Assembly: GCA_039654915.1 (NCBI GenBank)
Contig: CM077596.1
Coordinates: 3,224,001-3,288,000, forward strand
DNA from: Aquilaria yunnanensis
Taxonomy: Eukaryota; Streptophyta; Magnoliopsida; Malvales; Thymelaeaceae
Length of the DNA stretch: 64,000 nt
Reading direction: 5' to 3'
Part shown: piece after piece, positions 44,299-57,409 of the stretch
Position numbering within the stretch: the first letter of the stretch is position 1
Layout of the letters: each line of letters starts with the position of its first letter
Notes under the pieces: generated by a model
Databases searched by the model: none
What the model saw: the letters and a program-made list of their open reading frames with translations, nothing else
Told to the model about the DNA's origin: nothing
Position numbers and translations under genes: made by a program

Positions 44299-46090
44299 AT
44301 GACTGGGATAGACCTGAAAGTCATTACTCACAACTTACAAGCAGATCCCTCAACTGGACTAATACAGCATAAAAAATGTAACATGGCACTTGAAAGGAGT
44401 AAGTTCATTAAGGACGAGGTCGCAAGGCTATTAAACGCTGAATGGCTCACCAACGTGGTATTAGTCAAAAAGAATAATGGGGATTGGTGGATGAGCATTG
44501 ACTGCACCGACCTCAACAATGCTTATCCAAAATATCCGTGCCCCCTGTCATCCATAGACCAATTAGTTGATGCCATGTCCGAATTCAAAGTGCTATATTT
44601 CACGAATGCCTTCAGTGGCTACCACCAAATTTGAATGTACCCTGAAGATGAGGAAAAGATAGCTTTCACAATGGGCGAAGCCATTTATTGATACTAGTGG
44701 ATGTCGCTCAGCCCAAAAAATCCTGGAGCAACTTACCAAAGGTTAATGATTTGAATTTTCATGGATCAAATAGGAAGGAACATGGAAGTATATGTCGACG
44801 ATATGATCGTCAAATGCAAATCCATTAGCCAGCATCTCGACGACCTTTAAGAAACCTTCCAAAGGATACGTCAGTATAACATGAAATTGAATCCAAAGAA
44901 ATACACCTTCAGTTTAGGTGTTGGCAAATTCTTTGGTTACATGGTCTTTGAAAGAAGGATTAATGCCAATCTTGACAAAATTGAGGCCATCCTCACAATG
45001 CCTAGCCCTTAGTGTAAGAAAGACATTCAAATGCTTGCTGGAAGGCTAACAGTGTTAGGACGGTTTGTCTCACAGTTTGGTGACAGTTGTAAGCTATTCT
45101 TCTGAATATTGAAAAAAGAAGCTACCTTCGAATGGATGGAAAAATGCCAATAGGCGTTTCAACAAATAAAAAATTATTTGTGACACCTCCTCACGCCAAG
45201 GCAACCAAGGCCTAACAAGCCCTTGATACTCTACTAGCTATCGCTGAAGGCTCTGTCAGCGCTGTTCTCATCTAAGAAGAAGGCACGGAACAGTGGTGCC
45301 TAAGGCTCCTTTAGCACTGTCCTCATCAAAGAAGAGGGCACGGAACAGTGGCCTATATATTATGTCAGCAGGACCCTCTAAGGGGCCGAATCCAAATACC
45401 CAATACTTTACAAAGCGGTTCGGGCCTTTATCATGGCATCTCAAAAATTACGGTTGTACTTTCAAACTCACCAAATAATAGTAATAATAGAATTACCCTT
45501 ACGGGATATTTTATAGAAACCAGATAAATCTAGAAGACTTGCCAAATGGTGTATCAAATTAGAAGAATATGACATTTCCTATGAACCCCGAAAGGCTATC
45601 AAGGAACAAGCACTAGCAGATTTTGTGGCCAAGATGATGCTAGGCACTAAGGCACAGCAAGGGCTAAATGAGCCATACATCTGAGAAATGTATGTTGACG
45701 AGACCTTGGGACCAGAATGATAATAAGCAAGCATCATACTCAAAGGCCTGCTCAGTCTAAAGGCTACCCTCAGAATTATATTATTGCTCCCTGTAACTAA
45801 CAATGTCACGGAATACAAAGCCCTCATTGTGGGGCTACGAATGGTTAATCAGGTGGGGGTATGAAGCATACAGATATACAGTGACTCCCAAACTAATAAT
45901 AAGCTAAGTCACTGGAACAGCAGGTGCAAAGGAGCGTACTCTTTACAAGCACCTTAGCACAGTAAGAGAGCTAATGAAGATCTTTGACCATGTGGAGGTA
46001 TAGAAGATCCCTAATAATCAGAATACCAGGGTAGACACTCTCTTAAAAGGGCTAGAAGAAGCCATAACGAATACATTCATAGAACCCTTG
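44299..46090 (+). pseudogene. Gypsy-3 RT, RNase H and second RNase H remnant
   Basis: RT pieces: WMSIDCTDLNNAYPK and FTNAFSGYHQI, then a stop at 44632; intact active site YVDDMIVK at about 44788-44815; FSLGVGKFFGYMV near 44905. RNase H near 45230-45560 contains a 55-bp internal duplication (45247-45296 and 45302-45351) that shifts the frame, then LAKWCIKLEEYDISYEPRKA. A second RNase H follows (MYVDETLG near 45690; VTEYKALIVGLRMV near 45805-45845). The two RNase H domains again indicate the Tat lineage. Confidence 0.85.
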
Positions 46091-47300
46091 ATCTAGTTGA
46101 TACACGCCATGACAATTGGGAATGATTGGAGGGCACCAATTAAAATTAACCTTGAAAAGGTGAACAAAAGTGGAACCCCTAAGGAAAAGAGGAAAATCAA
46201 GACTTGGGCAGGATGCTTTTTCATTATTGAAAGGGAGCTATATAGAAGAGGGTTTGCCCCCCTTATAGTGATGCCTAGCCCGGCTTGAAGGGCACCACGT
46301 TCTTAAAGAAATGCACTAGGGGGACTGCGGAACACATATTGGAGCCAACGCCTTGGCCCATAAAGCCTTAAGGCAAGGCTACTTTTGGCCTACGATCAGA
46401 CATGATGCTAGGGAATTCATCCAGACATGCCATAGTTGCCAGATTAATTCAAGAATATAGAGGCTACCCTCCTTTGGTTCTTCTTTAGTGGCAGACCCTT
46501 GGCCATTTGCCATGTGGGGCTGGATTTAATAGGGCCACTCCCTATGGCTCCAGGGCAAGGGAAGTATTGCATTGTGGGAATAGATTACCTCACAAAGTGG
46601 GTAAACGGAGCCCTTGACCTCTATCACGACACCACATGTTACCATGTTCCTATAGAAGAACATCATTGGACGTTTGGGTGCCCCCGAGCCAACGTTATTT
46701 ACAATGGGAAGCAATTTGACAATAAGCAAGTTTGACAATTTGCTGAAGAAAAGGGCATCCGCCAATACTTTGCCCTTGTCTTTCACCCTTAGCTAAATGG
46801 ACAGGCTAAAGTCATCAATAGAATAATAAAGGATGGCTTGAAAAATAGGCTAGGTGAGCCTAAGGGTAGGTGGGTAAAGGAGTTGCGAAATGTCTTTTGG
46901 GACTATCCCACAATTCCTTGATGACCTATAGGGAAATCATCTTTCACGATGGGTTATGGAACCAATGCCTTCATACTCATGGAAATCTATTACCCACCTT
47001 ATGGGCCCAAGTCTACAATCTTTCTGAAAATGAGACCACCCTCAAAGGAAATCTGGACCTACTAGATGAGTTAAGGGAAGCCGAAAGGGATAAGGGCATT
47101 CAAGCAACGAATTGTCCAAACTGCTAACCAAAAGATGAAAGTCAAGAATATTCAAGCAGGAAGCCTAGTCCTCATCAAAGCGGAATCGGCTGGCAGAAAC
47201 CTGAGGCATGGGGCACTGAGACCTAATTGGGACAGACTCTACTTAGTCACAAAGAAGACTAAGGAAGAGGTCTTTGAGTTGGCTACCTTAGAAGGAAGAT
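46090..47300 (+). pseudogene. Gypsy-3 integrase remnant
   Basis: Zinc-binding region near 46310-46440 (HIGANALAHKA, CHSCQ). Core motifs: GLDLIGPLPMAPG (46514-46552), IYNGKQFDN with the Asp of the second DDE position lost (46700), and LNGQAKVINRIIKDGLKNR (about 46793-46850) where the Glu is replaced. The C-terminal segment lies near 47130-47300. Stops and shifts throughout. Confidence 0.85.
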
Positions 47301-49180
47301 AACTACCCAGAAACTATCACTCAGATGACTTGTCTACCTATTTTTCTTAGATCATCGATAACTATTTCACATTATGTACCATAGTTAACTATGAATAAAG
47401 GGACACTTCCTTAACATTTCGTGATTAAGCCACATAGAAACAGGGCTTCGTGAAAAATTCGAACATCAAGTAAACACTCAAGATGGCCTCGGTGGGGCCA
47501 CCTTTCTCAAACAAAATACCACAACGAATCACTAAAACATTGAGAATACATAATTTGAAGGTATTACAACGTAAATGTCTCATTAAAAAATCTCTGTGTA
47601 AGAAGTTGTTACAAAAAGCTAAAGAGAACAAAAGCAAGAAGGGGACCTAACAATGAAGGCTTCTAAAGCTCGTTTAGAGAAGGGTCTTCATCAAGGTCCG
47701 TCATCAATGCGTCCTCATCGATGGGAGGAATCCCAGCTTTCCTGTCCTTTGGCCATGCTTTGTAATCTGAACCCAGCTTACCGTATGCTAAGAGAAACGA
47801 GAGTTAAAGGTATGGATTCGCCCGCTTTGACCTGAAAGCGGTAGAAAAGAAAGCCCTTCTTGAAGTCCAATAAGGCAGTCCTTCTGAGCCCTTTCTCCAC
47901 ATTTAGGAGGAGTGAGCCAAACTCTTTCACTTGAGCGTTGGCATTGGTCTAAAGGTGCTAGTACTCTAAATGGGCCTCACATGAAATGAAGGCAACTATC
48001 TTGATGCGCTCTATAAGGGGCATCGTAGAGGCAACTGAGCTTGAGGTAGCCTCGCCCATGATAGTCCTTAGGCCTAAAGATGCATTCTGGTCCATCGGCA
48101 GAGTAGTGTCGACAACATCTATCTTGGACTCTGTCGCCTTTGCCAAGCAATCAGCCTTTTTTTTGGCCTCGGCTTCCTTCTCTAGAAATTGCTTTAGAGC
48201 CTCCTGCAATTCCACTAGCTTCAACTTTAGCTCCGAGGCAAGGGTCTCATTCACCTCCTTACCCTCTCGCTCTAACTTAAGGTCTTGTGCAAGTGCCTCC
48301 GTAGCGCTTCGTTTGTCGGCCAGTTCTGACTGAAAAGACATGACATTTTTATGGCACCCTAGAAGCTTCGGCAGGAGGGTCCTCAAATTACTTGGCATGC
48401 TTCTTCAAACCGCTAGATGGAAACAATCACAATTAGCACAAAAAGGCGCTAGGTCTATAAAGTTAGTATGGAAAAAGTGCTCGGGTGATACCCTACCACT
48501 GCCTCCGTTACAGAGGGCACAGTCTTCAGTAAGGCCGGAGGGCATCGACCTCTTGCACATCAGTTGTTCCTACAAAGAAGATTCGGTGTGCTCCACCACT
48601 TTAGACGGGGGCTTGACGAAAGGGGCCCCTACAGCATGAGCCGCTCCAACTGGAAGGATGTTCGTGTTATGGGCATCTGCCAAGGCTTCAACGATGCCTT
48701 TGGGCCTCTTCAAAAAGTCCCTAGCGCAGCTGATTATCTCTACAAAAAGAACAAATATGATCAGGTATCGTAACCATGCGCGAAGGTAGGAAAAAGAAAC
48801 AATGATTGAAATATAAATCTTTGGCCCTAGTATCAACTCCAAAGGCTTCAACCAGCATTCCCTTCTAGCCCTCATCCCAACTGCATGGGTTCCTCACACT
48901 CGGGTATGATCGGTGGATCCAACTGATTCTTGCTCACTTAGGGGTGGCCTCATTTATCTTAGTATAATGGATGGGGAACAACTTCAAAATATTGTTGCTC
49001 CGCAACAACCCCTCCAACCAGCAGACTAAGCCGAGAAAATGAGTGATGACCATCGGAGCCCTCGTATATAGCAGCATCCTAACCAAGGCGTGCTACGAGG
49101 TATCCGCGAACTCGCAAGGGAACGCTTATTCCTTTTCCTTCACCTTGAAGAAGAAATCCTATTTCTACCCCGACCAAGAG

Positions 49181-51172
49181 TAAAAGTGGCAAATTTTAAC
49201 CCGACCCGAATACCTGGACTGACCCACCCGAACCCAAACCCGACCTGACCTGATTTGACTAGAGAAGTCAACGACCCAAACCCGGATAACCCGAACCCAA
49301 ATTGGACTAAACCCGAATTGCCCCGAATCTGAAATAACCCAAACCCGAGACTGACCTGACCTAAACCCGAAAAGACCCGAGTATAAACCTGATAAAACTG
49401 GATTTCTAGGATTTGTTGAATTAGCCCATGATTTTGTGAGATCATCAGATTTTGCCTTAAAAAATTACCAAATTTACCTCAAATTCTCTAGAGTTGACAA
49501 ATTTGCCTAGAACTTTCTAAAAATCTTCAATTCACACCTAAACTCTTCCATTTTGCTTACACTGACCTAAAATGACCTCTAGGGCTCCAAATTAATATCT
49601 AAAATAAATTAATTCCTATTTTTACCCTAAATAATGATTCTAGATTCCTAAAAAATTATAACTTAAAGTGACAATATAATTTAAATGTATCTAATACTAC
49701 CAACTTCTTAAGTTCTAAAATGACTGAGTTTATAGTTTCATGAATTGAATTTGAAAAGTTTTCAATTAGATATTTTTATTAAAATAATTGAATATTAATA
49801 TATTTATATCTAGTTAAATTAAATTTTTTTAGATTATTATTTATGCCTAGTAATTTTTTAGAGCATCTCCAGCAGCTTCCCCATTTTGCAGTTTTTCTCA
49901 ATTTTAGGGAATATGAAGCCATTTTTCACTCCAACAGTTTCCCCATCCTATTCTCTAAAATGGGGAATGTGATGAAAGAGAAGATCTCATTCCCTATTTC
50001 TGCAGAAACTCCAAAAATTTTTGGGGAATGAAAAATAACATTCTTTTTTTCTTGTAAAGGTTGTCTCATTTATTATTCACAACAATTAATTCATAATTTT
50101 ATTTTCTTCAAAATTTCTTATAGAAATATAAACTTTTTATATGAAAATGGTATCTTAAAGACTCTATTTTATAAATTTAATTTTTTTAAACAAATTATAG
50201 TACAAATTAATATGAATATTTTTAAGTCAGACTTTAGTTAAAAAAGTTAAAATAGTCATTTTTTGTGAAACAAAGGTAGTAAATTTTTATATTTTGCACA
50301 ATATTTAATTATACAATAATTATTTCATATTTTTTTTCAAAATTTCTTATAGAATTATAATTTTTTTTATGAAAATTGAACCTAAAGACTCTATTTTATA
50401 AACATAATTTTTAAAATGTTTTATAATATAAATTAATATAAATATATTTAAGTCAAATTTTAGTAAAAAAGGTAAAAGAGTCATTCTTTGTAAAATGGAA
50501 GGAGTAATTTTTTTACATTTTTAATAATATTTAATTATACAATAATTAATCTAGTCATTAATTTGAATTTGCTTTAAATCCATAATATTTAATTGCTATG
50601 TAATAAATACAAAATTCTACAAAATAGGAAAGCTGTTGGAGTTTGAGCAAAAAAATTATAGAGATTTTACTTTTTGCTTCCCCATCTTATAGAAATTTTG
50701 GGGAAACTGTTGGAGATGCTCTTAGTTATGAGGTCCCTAAATTTTGAAATTTTTATTTTATTCACGCATAAAAATTGTAACATGGGTTTCTAAACTTTTC
50801 GAATATTTGCATAAAAAATCAAATTCTTTAATTTAAATTTTAGCAAAATCTAAATAAAAAATTGAATTAATCTAGTTATTCTAGCTTATGCACCAATAAC
50901 CCGATTAGATTTAAATATCAACCTGAATCTAACCCGAAACTTAAATAACCCAACCTGAAGTTACCCAAGACTGAAATTGACTCAACTTGAATTAAACCCG
51001 AACCCAAATAAGGCTGATCCAAACCTAACCCAAACCTGAAATCTACTTAACCCGAAATTGACCCAAACCCAAATAACCCAACCTGAACCTGAATTGATGC
51101 TAACCCGACTAAACCCAAACCTGAATGACCTGACCTAAACCCAACCCGACCCACACCTAATTGCCATCCTTA
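49181..51172. mobile_element. Non-autonomous hAT element (2.0 kb) with 8-bp target duplication
   Basis: Ends TAAAAGTGGCAAATTTTAAC and, in reverse complement, TAAGGATGGCAATTAGGTG. Flanked by the exact 8-bp repeat ACCAAGAG (49173-49180 and 51173-51180). Both subterminal regions are arrays of AACCCGACCTGAA-like motifs, as in the element at 6440-7663. No transposase. It carries a Harbinger-type MITE at 49861-50721. Confidence 0.92.
49861..50721. mobile_element. Harbinger-type MITE nested in the hAT element
   Basis: TIRs GAGCATCTCCAGCAGCTTCC and, in reverse complement, GAGCATCTCCAACAGTTTCC. TTA target duplications lie on both sides (49858-49860 and 50722-50724), as for PIF/Harbinger. The 861-bp interior contains an imperfect direct duplication of about 240 bp (about 50070-50290 and 50310-50510, sharing CAAAATTTCTTATAGAA and AAAGACTCTATTTTATAAA), itself resembling Stowaway DNA. 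Confidence 0.88.
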
Positions 51173-51710
51173 ACCAAGAGTCCTTGTAGGATACAAAGGC
51201 AAAAGGCTTGTTCCCACCTCTGTTAATGGGGGTGATGTGGAAAAAGCTACCATCTTTCTTAAGGTCCATCATATAAAACTAAAGGTACACCTCCAGTAGG
51301 GGAGACACCCCCACTAACTTCCCATAGATGATGAAGTCGTTGATATGAACAAATGAATTCGACATTAACTATGACGGAGGAATCTTGTAGTGCTTGTAAA
51401 TTTGCTCTAACAATGGATGAAGGGAAAAGCAGAGCCCCGCCTGGAGGTGGTCTGTGAAAATGGAAAGCACATCTTCCCTTTTGCTCCTTCCTACAATGGC
51501 CCCATCCTCAAAGGCCTACACACGAGAGAGGGCGGCAAGAATGTCATTCAGCCAAAAATATCAGGCGAGATTTATTGCCAACGTCCCCTTATTGTCCTAA
51601 GTCATGACTCCCTTCATTACCTTAACATTAGGACACAAGGGTTTTTTGGAGGCTTTACCGACGTTGGCGGTAGCCCCAGATGAAAATTTTGAGGAAGTCA
51701 TCTGGAAAAA

Positions 51711-53413
51711 TATATGAGAACACATCAGGGCTATTGCCAACGCAACAAGGCGATGGAAGGACAGAAACCTAGAAAAACCCAGTACCCCAAAAAAATAAAA
51801 ATGATAACTTGTAAAGAAAGGATAAAGTGTAGGGTTTTGGGGCCAAGCAAGTACAGTGGAAACTAACTGAAACCGTCCAAGATCCAAGTGAAATGGAATA
51901 AATTGGGTGTTCAAAATTTTTATACCTGGTGAGCTGAGATTTTTTACCCAATTATTGAGTCGAATCACAAACTTGAACAATTGATGTGCTCAAGCTCTCT
52001 ACAATATCCACACGAGCCACTCATACCACCACGCTTTGACCACATTCCGGTACGTACATTCCTCATACGCCTGTAGTGCTAACTTGCATCATCCGAGGAA
52101 AGGCAAGAAGAGAGTGCAGCTGGAACCTTTTAGAGCTGATTTTGTCCTTAAGGAGGCTAGGCCTAGGGCTAGGGCTAGAAAATCCTTACTATATGATGTA
52201 TATATAGTAAGGCTTAACTCTCATGCCTAATAGTTTTCAAAACCCTAATCCAATTATGTCTAATTTTGGGCTTCATAATGGCTCAACCTTTGGGCCAATT
52301 ATTAATCCAAAATTATCATGAAAGTAAAAACAAATAATTTGGCCCATGCACTCAAATAATCTAATTAGCTATAAGTGTGTGGCCCAATAAGCTCCTATCA
52401 TATTGGCAATGATCATAAATTATGTTTATGATTATAAACAATGAGTGGTGTCCAGCAACACATCATTTCTACCCAAGTCACAAAATAGTCGGTGATTCAA
52501 CTAAACATCTATAATCATTATTCGTATATGTCATTGTCCCTCTATCCAAGATATTAAAATCGAGCTTGAGGCATGGAATGTGTCACTTTCGTACAGCCCA
52601 ATCTAAGGTTTCTTAATTACCAAATAAACTAACTAAAAATAATGACGTTGATATCCCATATCAACTTATATGAGTATGGCCATGCCTTTCCTCAGTCTCA
52701 CTTAATTGATGAGCCCGAAGATATCACTCCCATTACATAGGAAGAACAAATCCCATCTTGATTATATAAAAAACTTCGCATCATATGTGGCATACCCATT
52801 GACCAACTTCATGTTCACTCAGTTACAAGCAATAAAGGGAAGTATCAAAGTATGTGACTCACATATAGGGAACTTTGATGACGTTAGGTCAAAGGACTAT
52901 ATATACCATGATCATTATAAAAATCACTTATGACACTCATATAGCAATACATGTAGCATTCTTATGGTGGGTCAGTCTAGTACACAAGTTCTCTAGCTTG
53001 TACCTATATGTAGACTATATATCTCATATTAGTCTTCACACATGCTGGTCTTTACTATTATTACAACCCACACCACAATAATACAAAACCAAGGAAAATT
53101 AAGAATACTATTATTCTAAGGTTATAATTATGTTTGATTATGTCATATAGAAACAAAACAACAAACACAATTATTGGAATAATACCTCAATAAAATATTA
53201 TGACTCAATGTGCAAAATACAATCATCTCATGATTGACTTTTGGGCACAACGCTAATATAAAGAACCTGCTACATGAATACATTGGAAAAGGGAAGAATG
53301 TTGCAAGAGAAACTTCAAAAGAAAAAAATTCCAAAGGATTATAACGCCAACAAATCGAGGAATAAAGAAGTAATAGAATGAGCCGAACAATGGAAAAGGA
53401 CAGAAACCTTCAC
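51711..53413. other. 5' region of the Gypsy-3 antisense gene, probably with an inserted segment
   Basis: A 9-bp direct repeat CAATTATTG (51949-51957 and 53168-53176) brackets about 1.2 kb that looks foreign to the element. This segment has its own TATATATA motif near 52197 and an AT-rich body. I see no TIRs and no coding sequence. It may be an inserted LTR or MITE of unknown type. Confidence 0.35.
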
Positions 53414-53426
53414 GATATATATAGGG
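53414..53426 (-). promoter_or_regulatory. Probable TATA box of the Gypsy-3 antisense gene
   Basis: CCCTATATATATC on the minus strand, about 350 bp before the 3' LTR, the same place as in Gypsy-1 and Gypsy-2. Confidence 0.5.
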
Positions 53427-53774
53427 AAACCTGCGACTTATGGGCTTTCCCCTTGAAAACCGCAGGTACAGATAAGAGGCTAATCACCAGAGAACATGTG
53501 GCCGCTAGTAGCCACTAGCATGGCCATGCCCGGTCACTTCCCTGAAGAAACATTTAATGAAAATCTCTTCACCTTACCATCACCTAACGCACTTAACATG
53601 TGCTGTAAATGCATAGAAGAAGTTGATAGGACAAGCAAAAAATGGTTGTCTGCCCAACTTCTCCAGAAAGCTAACAGGAAATGGGGATTACACCCCTATC
53701 CTCAAAACATCATCACTTAGATGCATCAGGAAATATGGGACCCTTAGCCCACATTCCCTTCTAAAAGGGTGACT

Positions 53775-54156
53775 TGTTGGTAGAAAACGAACTTAAGGGC
53801 CTAGATATAGATGACTGGCAGATGGCCCATGCCTGAAGGCCCAAGAATGCCCCAAGAGGAAACCTTTCCCAGAAGGAAAACTACATCCCGCAAAGTATAG
53901 GATGAGCTATGGGATTTCTATTTTAAGAGTGAACTACCCGAAGCTCGTCTTGACTATATAAACCCCACACCAATCCCAAGGTAAAGGATCTGGCTCTCCT
54001 CTTCTTTTCCCTAATACTCACTACTAGAAAAATAACTTAAGTATTGGAGTGTTTCCCCCGAAAGCACATCTTAAGGCTCTAATGCTATCTTTGGCCGCAG
54101 GATTTTGTTTAGTTGTTTGTCGAGCTCTTTGGTCCTGCATACCCTATCACATTCCC
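53775..54156 (+). repeat. Gypsy-3 3' LTR
   Basis: Starts TGTTGGTAGAAAACG after a purine-rich AAAAGGGTGAC tract and matches 41611-41994. Ends near CACATTCCC. Confidence 0.88.
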
Positions 54157-55018
54157 TATTAGGCGGCCCCGAGTCAATCATACCCATCTAACAACAATCG
54201 GAGAACTTCATAAAGGTATCCTACAATTAAAATCCCAACAATATAAACACACCTAAATTTGAAACCACATCAAACTAAACACGTTTGCATAGCTAAAAAA
54301 AGAAATTACAAATGATATTGTGAACATTCTGTATCTTCTGACACCCGATCACTTGACTCACTGCCAGACTCATTTTCATGCATTATTTGAACCACTGATC
54401 TTCAATTGCAGGCTTTCAAAACATATGTCAACACAATAATAAAAAATACTCATAGTCACAGAATAATACAATAGCCATGTTCAATAATACAATGCTAACC
54501 TAGGAACAAACACTTGTTCAATAATACAAAACACACCCAGTAACAAACATGTCAATTCTTCTCACATATAGCAACCGCCTACCCATTTTCAATATATCCC
54601 CACCCCTTTTCAAAAATAAAAAATATTCACAGTCTAATACATATGTATCATAGAATAATACAATAGCCATGTTCAATAATACAACACTTTTTCGATAATA
54701 CAATACACACCAAGTCCTAAAATCCACATTAGGCATAAACACCACAATGTTCAAAGCATACAGCCCAATCACATAAACATACAATTCGTGCGCCATCCTT
54801 ATTATTCACCTAAACCAAACCGTACAACCCAATCACAAAAACATACAATTCATTCCTAAACCCACAAACACCCAATTCATACCCAGAAGACAACGAACAG
54901 ATGCCTTAAAATAGGGATCTCAACTCATACCCCAACGATGATTTGGGCTCTACTTTTTTCTGACTACACTCTTGCTCGAAACACATGCAATTTACCCCCA
55001 AAAGACAACAGATGTATG
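54157..55018. other. Intergenic DNA with short tandem repeats
   Basis: AGAATAATACAATAGCCATG and TTCAATAATACAA phrases recur at 54460-54700. CCCAATCACAWAAACATACA recurs near 54770 and 54830. A unit AGACAACRAACAGATG...GGGATCTCA at 54886-54925 is similar to the DNA into which the solo LTR inserted (55000-55023 joined to 58765-58785). No gene recognised. Confidence 0.5.
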
Positions 55019-57409
55019 ACTTGTGTGGCAACGTCGGGTTTTCTGGAGTCGTCACAAATCGGTTTACCTAGGTCGATTGGACACTTAAAATATGGTCTGC
55101 GAGAGTTCGGGGGTTCGGGAGTACGGTTACGCTAAAACAATATTGTTGTAGCGCCCAAAATTGGCACCTTAGTTGATTTTAATTTTGTTTTACTTTGCTT
55201 TTTAACAACTTCAGTTAATTTTCAAAATTAGAAATTTTAACTGAATTAATCAGATGTGGATTTTTGGTAATTAATTTGTATGAAATTTGATATTTCCGAA
55301 CCATGGACTCTGCCGAGTCACCCGGACACGGAATTTGATGAAATTTTAATCCATATCGTAAATATGAATTTTTATCTTTTTTATTTAATTAAAAAGGTTG
55401 ATATTTTCCAAACCATAGATCCTGCCGGATCATCCGGATATGGAAATTATTTTAATTTATTATTAATTATTTAATTATTATTATTTTTTTATGGAATTAA
55501 TTACTAGTTCAATTACTAATTTGTAAGTCTTTTTGTTTATGAAATTTTTAGATTTGTTAATGATCTTTAATATTAACTAAATAATATTTTATATTTTTTT
55601 ATATTTTTACTTCTTTTCTTTCTTTCTTTATTTTCTTTATTCTTTTCTTTTAGTTTTCTTTTTATTTTCTTGTTTTTACTTTTCTTTTACTTTCTTTTCT
55701 TTCTTTTCTTTATTTTCTTTTCTTTTCTTTTTCTTTTTATTTTCTTGTTTAATGAAAAATTTTGATTATCTATAATTACTTGATTTATAAAATAAATAAA
55801 TTTATTTATCTAATATTAAGATTTTTTATTTGATAAAGAAATTAAAGAGTTTAAAAAAATTAACATTTATTTTATGTTTATTCTATTTATTTGATAAAAG
55901 AATAACAAAAGAAATTAATAAAAAAAAAACTAAGGATTTATATGTATATTTTTTAAAAAAAAGTAAAGTCTTAATATTTATTTGTTAAAAGGTGAATCAA
56001 AAAGTAATCAAAACTTTATTTATTTAATGATGAAACCAAAAATTTATATGTATATTTGAAAAATAAAAGAAAAGTCTTAATATTTATTTGTTTTATTTTT
56101 GATAAAAAAGAATTAAGAAAAAATGATTTTTTAATAAGGAAACTGAAAATTTATATGTATATTTTAAAAATAAAAGTAAGGTTTTGATATTTATATAATT
56201 TATTTTGATAAAAGATTAACCAAAAAGTGATTATTTAATAAAAAAATCAAAGATTTATATGTATATTTTAAAAATAAAGAAAAGTTTTTGATATTTATAT
56301 ATTATATATATATATATATATTTTTTTATAAAAGATTAACCAAAAAAGTGATTATTTAATAAAAAAATCAATGATTTATATGTATGTTTTTAAAATAAAG
56401 AAAAAGTTTTGATATTTATATGATTTTTTTTATGTTCTTTTTGTTTGATAAAAGATTTTTTTTTAAATATTTTTCTAATTTATAAGTCTAAAAATACATC
56501 TAATTAATAAGTCTAAAATATTTAAGAGAAATTCAATTCTTTTTTATTTATTTTATTTATTTTTTTTTAAATCATTTGACTAAGATTTTTTTTATTTTTG
56601 TTTAATAAAGGAAACAAAAAGTTATATCTTTTTATTATTTTAAAAGAAATAAGTAAAATATTACTGGATAAAGAAATAAAATATTAACCCAAAAAATTTT
56701 TACTCTTTTATTCTTTTTATTAATAAAGAAACTAAAAAGTTATATTTTATTATTTTAATAAATAATTAATATATTGTTGGATAAAGAGATAAGTAAAAAT
56801 ATTAGTCCAAAGTTTTTATTTTTAATAAAGGAAAATTTATTTATATACTTTATTTAAAAAAATATTTTATATATTCTATTTAAAATATTTTCCAAGCCAT
56901 GGATCCTGGCGGATCATTTGGACATGGAGTTTAATTTTTATTAAATTTTATTTTAATTATTTAATTAATTATTAATTTTAATCATAATTTTATTATTATT
57001 TTTCTTGAATTTTTTTAATTTTAAATATCATTACTTTAAAGATATGTTTAAAAAGAATTGATTTGTATATTTTTAGAATTATTTAATTATGTTTATTTAT
57101 TAATTTTTAACAAAAGGAATAAAAAGTTAACTTTTTGTTATCTTTAAAGAAATAATAAAAACATGTATTTCAAAATAACAAAAGATAATTGGCTTTTAAA
57201 AAATGATTTTTATTAGCCTTAATAATTATTCACATAAAATTCTTTTTTTGATAATAATTTGTTATTATTTTTTTTATAAAAATTAAAAGTGAAATAAATT
57301 TAATCACAAAAAGAAAGACAATTAATAATAATAAAGTGGGGCTTTTGACCATCCACTAAAAAAAAATTAGGAGGTATAACCTTCCATAATAATAACAAAG
57401 ATAGTAAAA

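Larger units (their letters stand above)
47640..51710 (-). pseudogene. Gypsy-3 antisense gene, decayed and split by a hAT insertion
   Basis: Homologue of the Gypsy-2 antisense gene. On the minus strand from the right: 51710-51200 encodes a FVHINDFIIYG / VSPLLEVYL / PFAFVSYKDSW series that parallels the Gypsy-2 exon 1 domain. The hAT at 49181-51172 interrupts it just after KDSW. Exon-1 tail remnants follow at 49170-48880. A 3' splice site is kept near 48740 (TTTTTGTAG). The coiled-coil tail is open at 48398-47958 (LKLKLVELQEALKQFLEKEA). Stops and shifts abolish the frame. Confidence 0.7.
41611..54156 (+). mobile_element. Gypsy-3: decayed Tat-type gypsy element
   Basis: LTR pair 41611-41994 and 53775-54156, primer site, decayed gag, protease, RT, RNase H, second RNase H and integrase on the plus strand, and a decayed antisense gene on the minus strand. 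It belongs to a different subfamily from Gypsy-1 and Gypsy-2: the LTR is short (about 385 bp) and unrelated in sequence. It is interrupted by a 2-kb hAT element (49181-51172) and possibly by more DNA at 51958-53167. No clear target duplication. Confidence 0.9.

Noticed and set aside
52190..52205. TATATATAG motif as promoter of the Gypsy-3 antisense gene
   Set aside because: It lies within a segment that looks inserted; the motif at 53414-53426 matches the conserved distance to the 3' LTR better.
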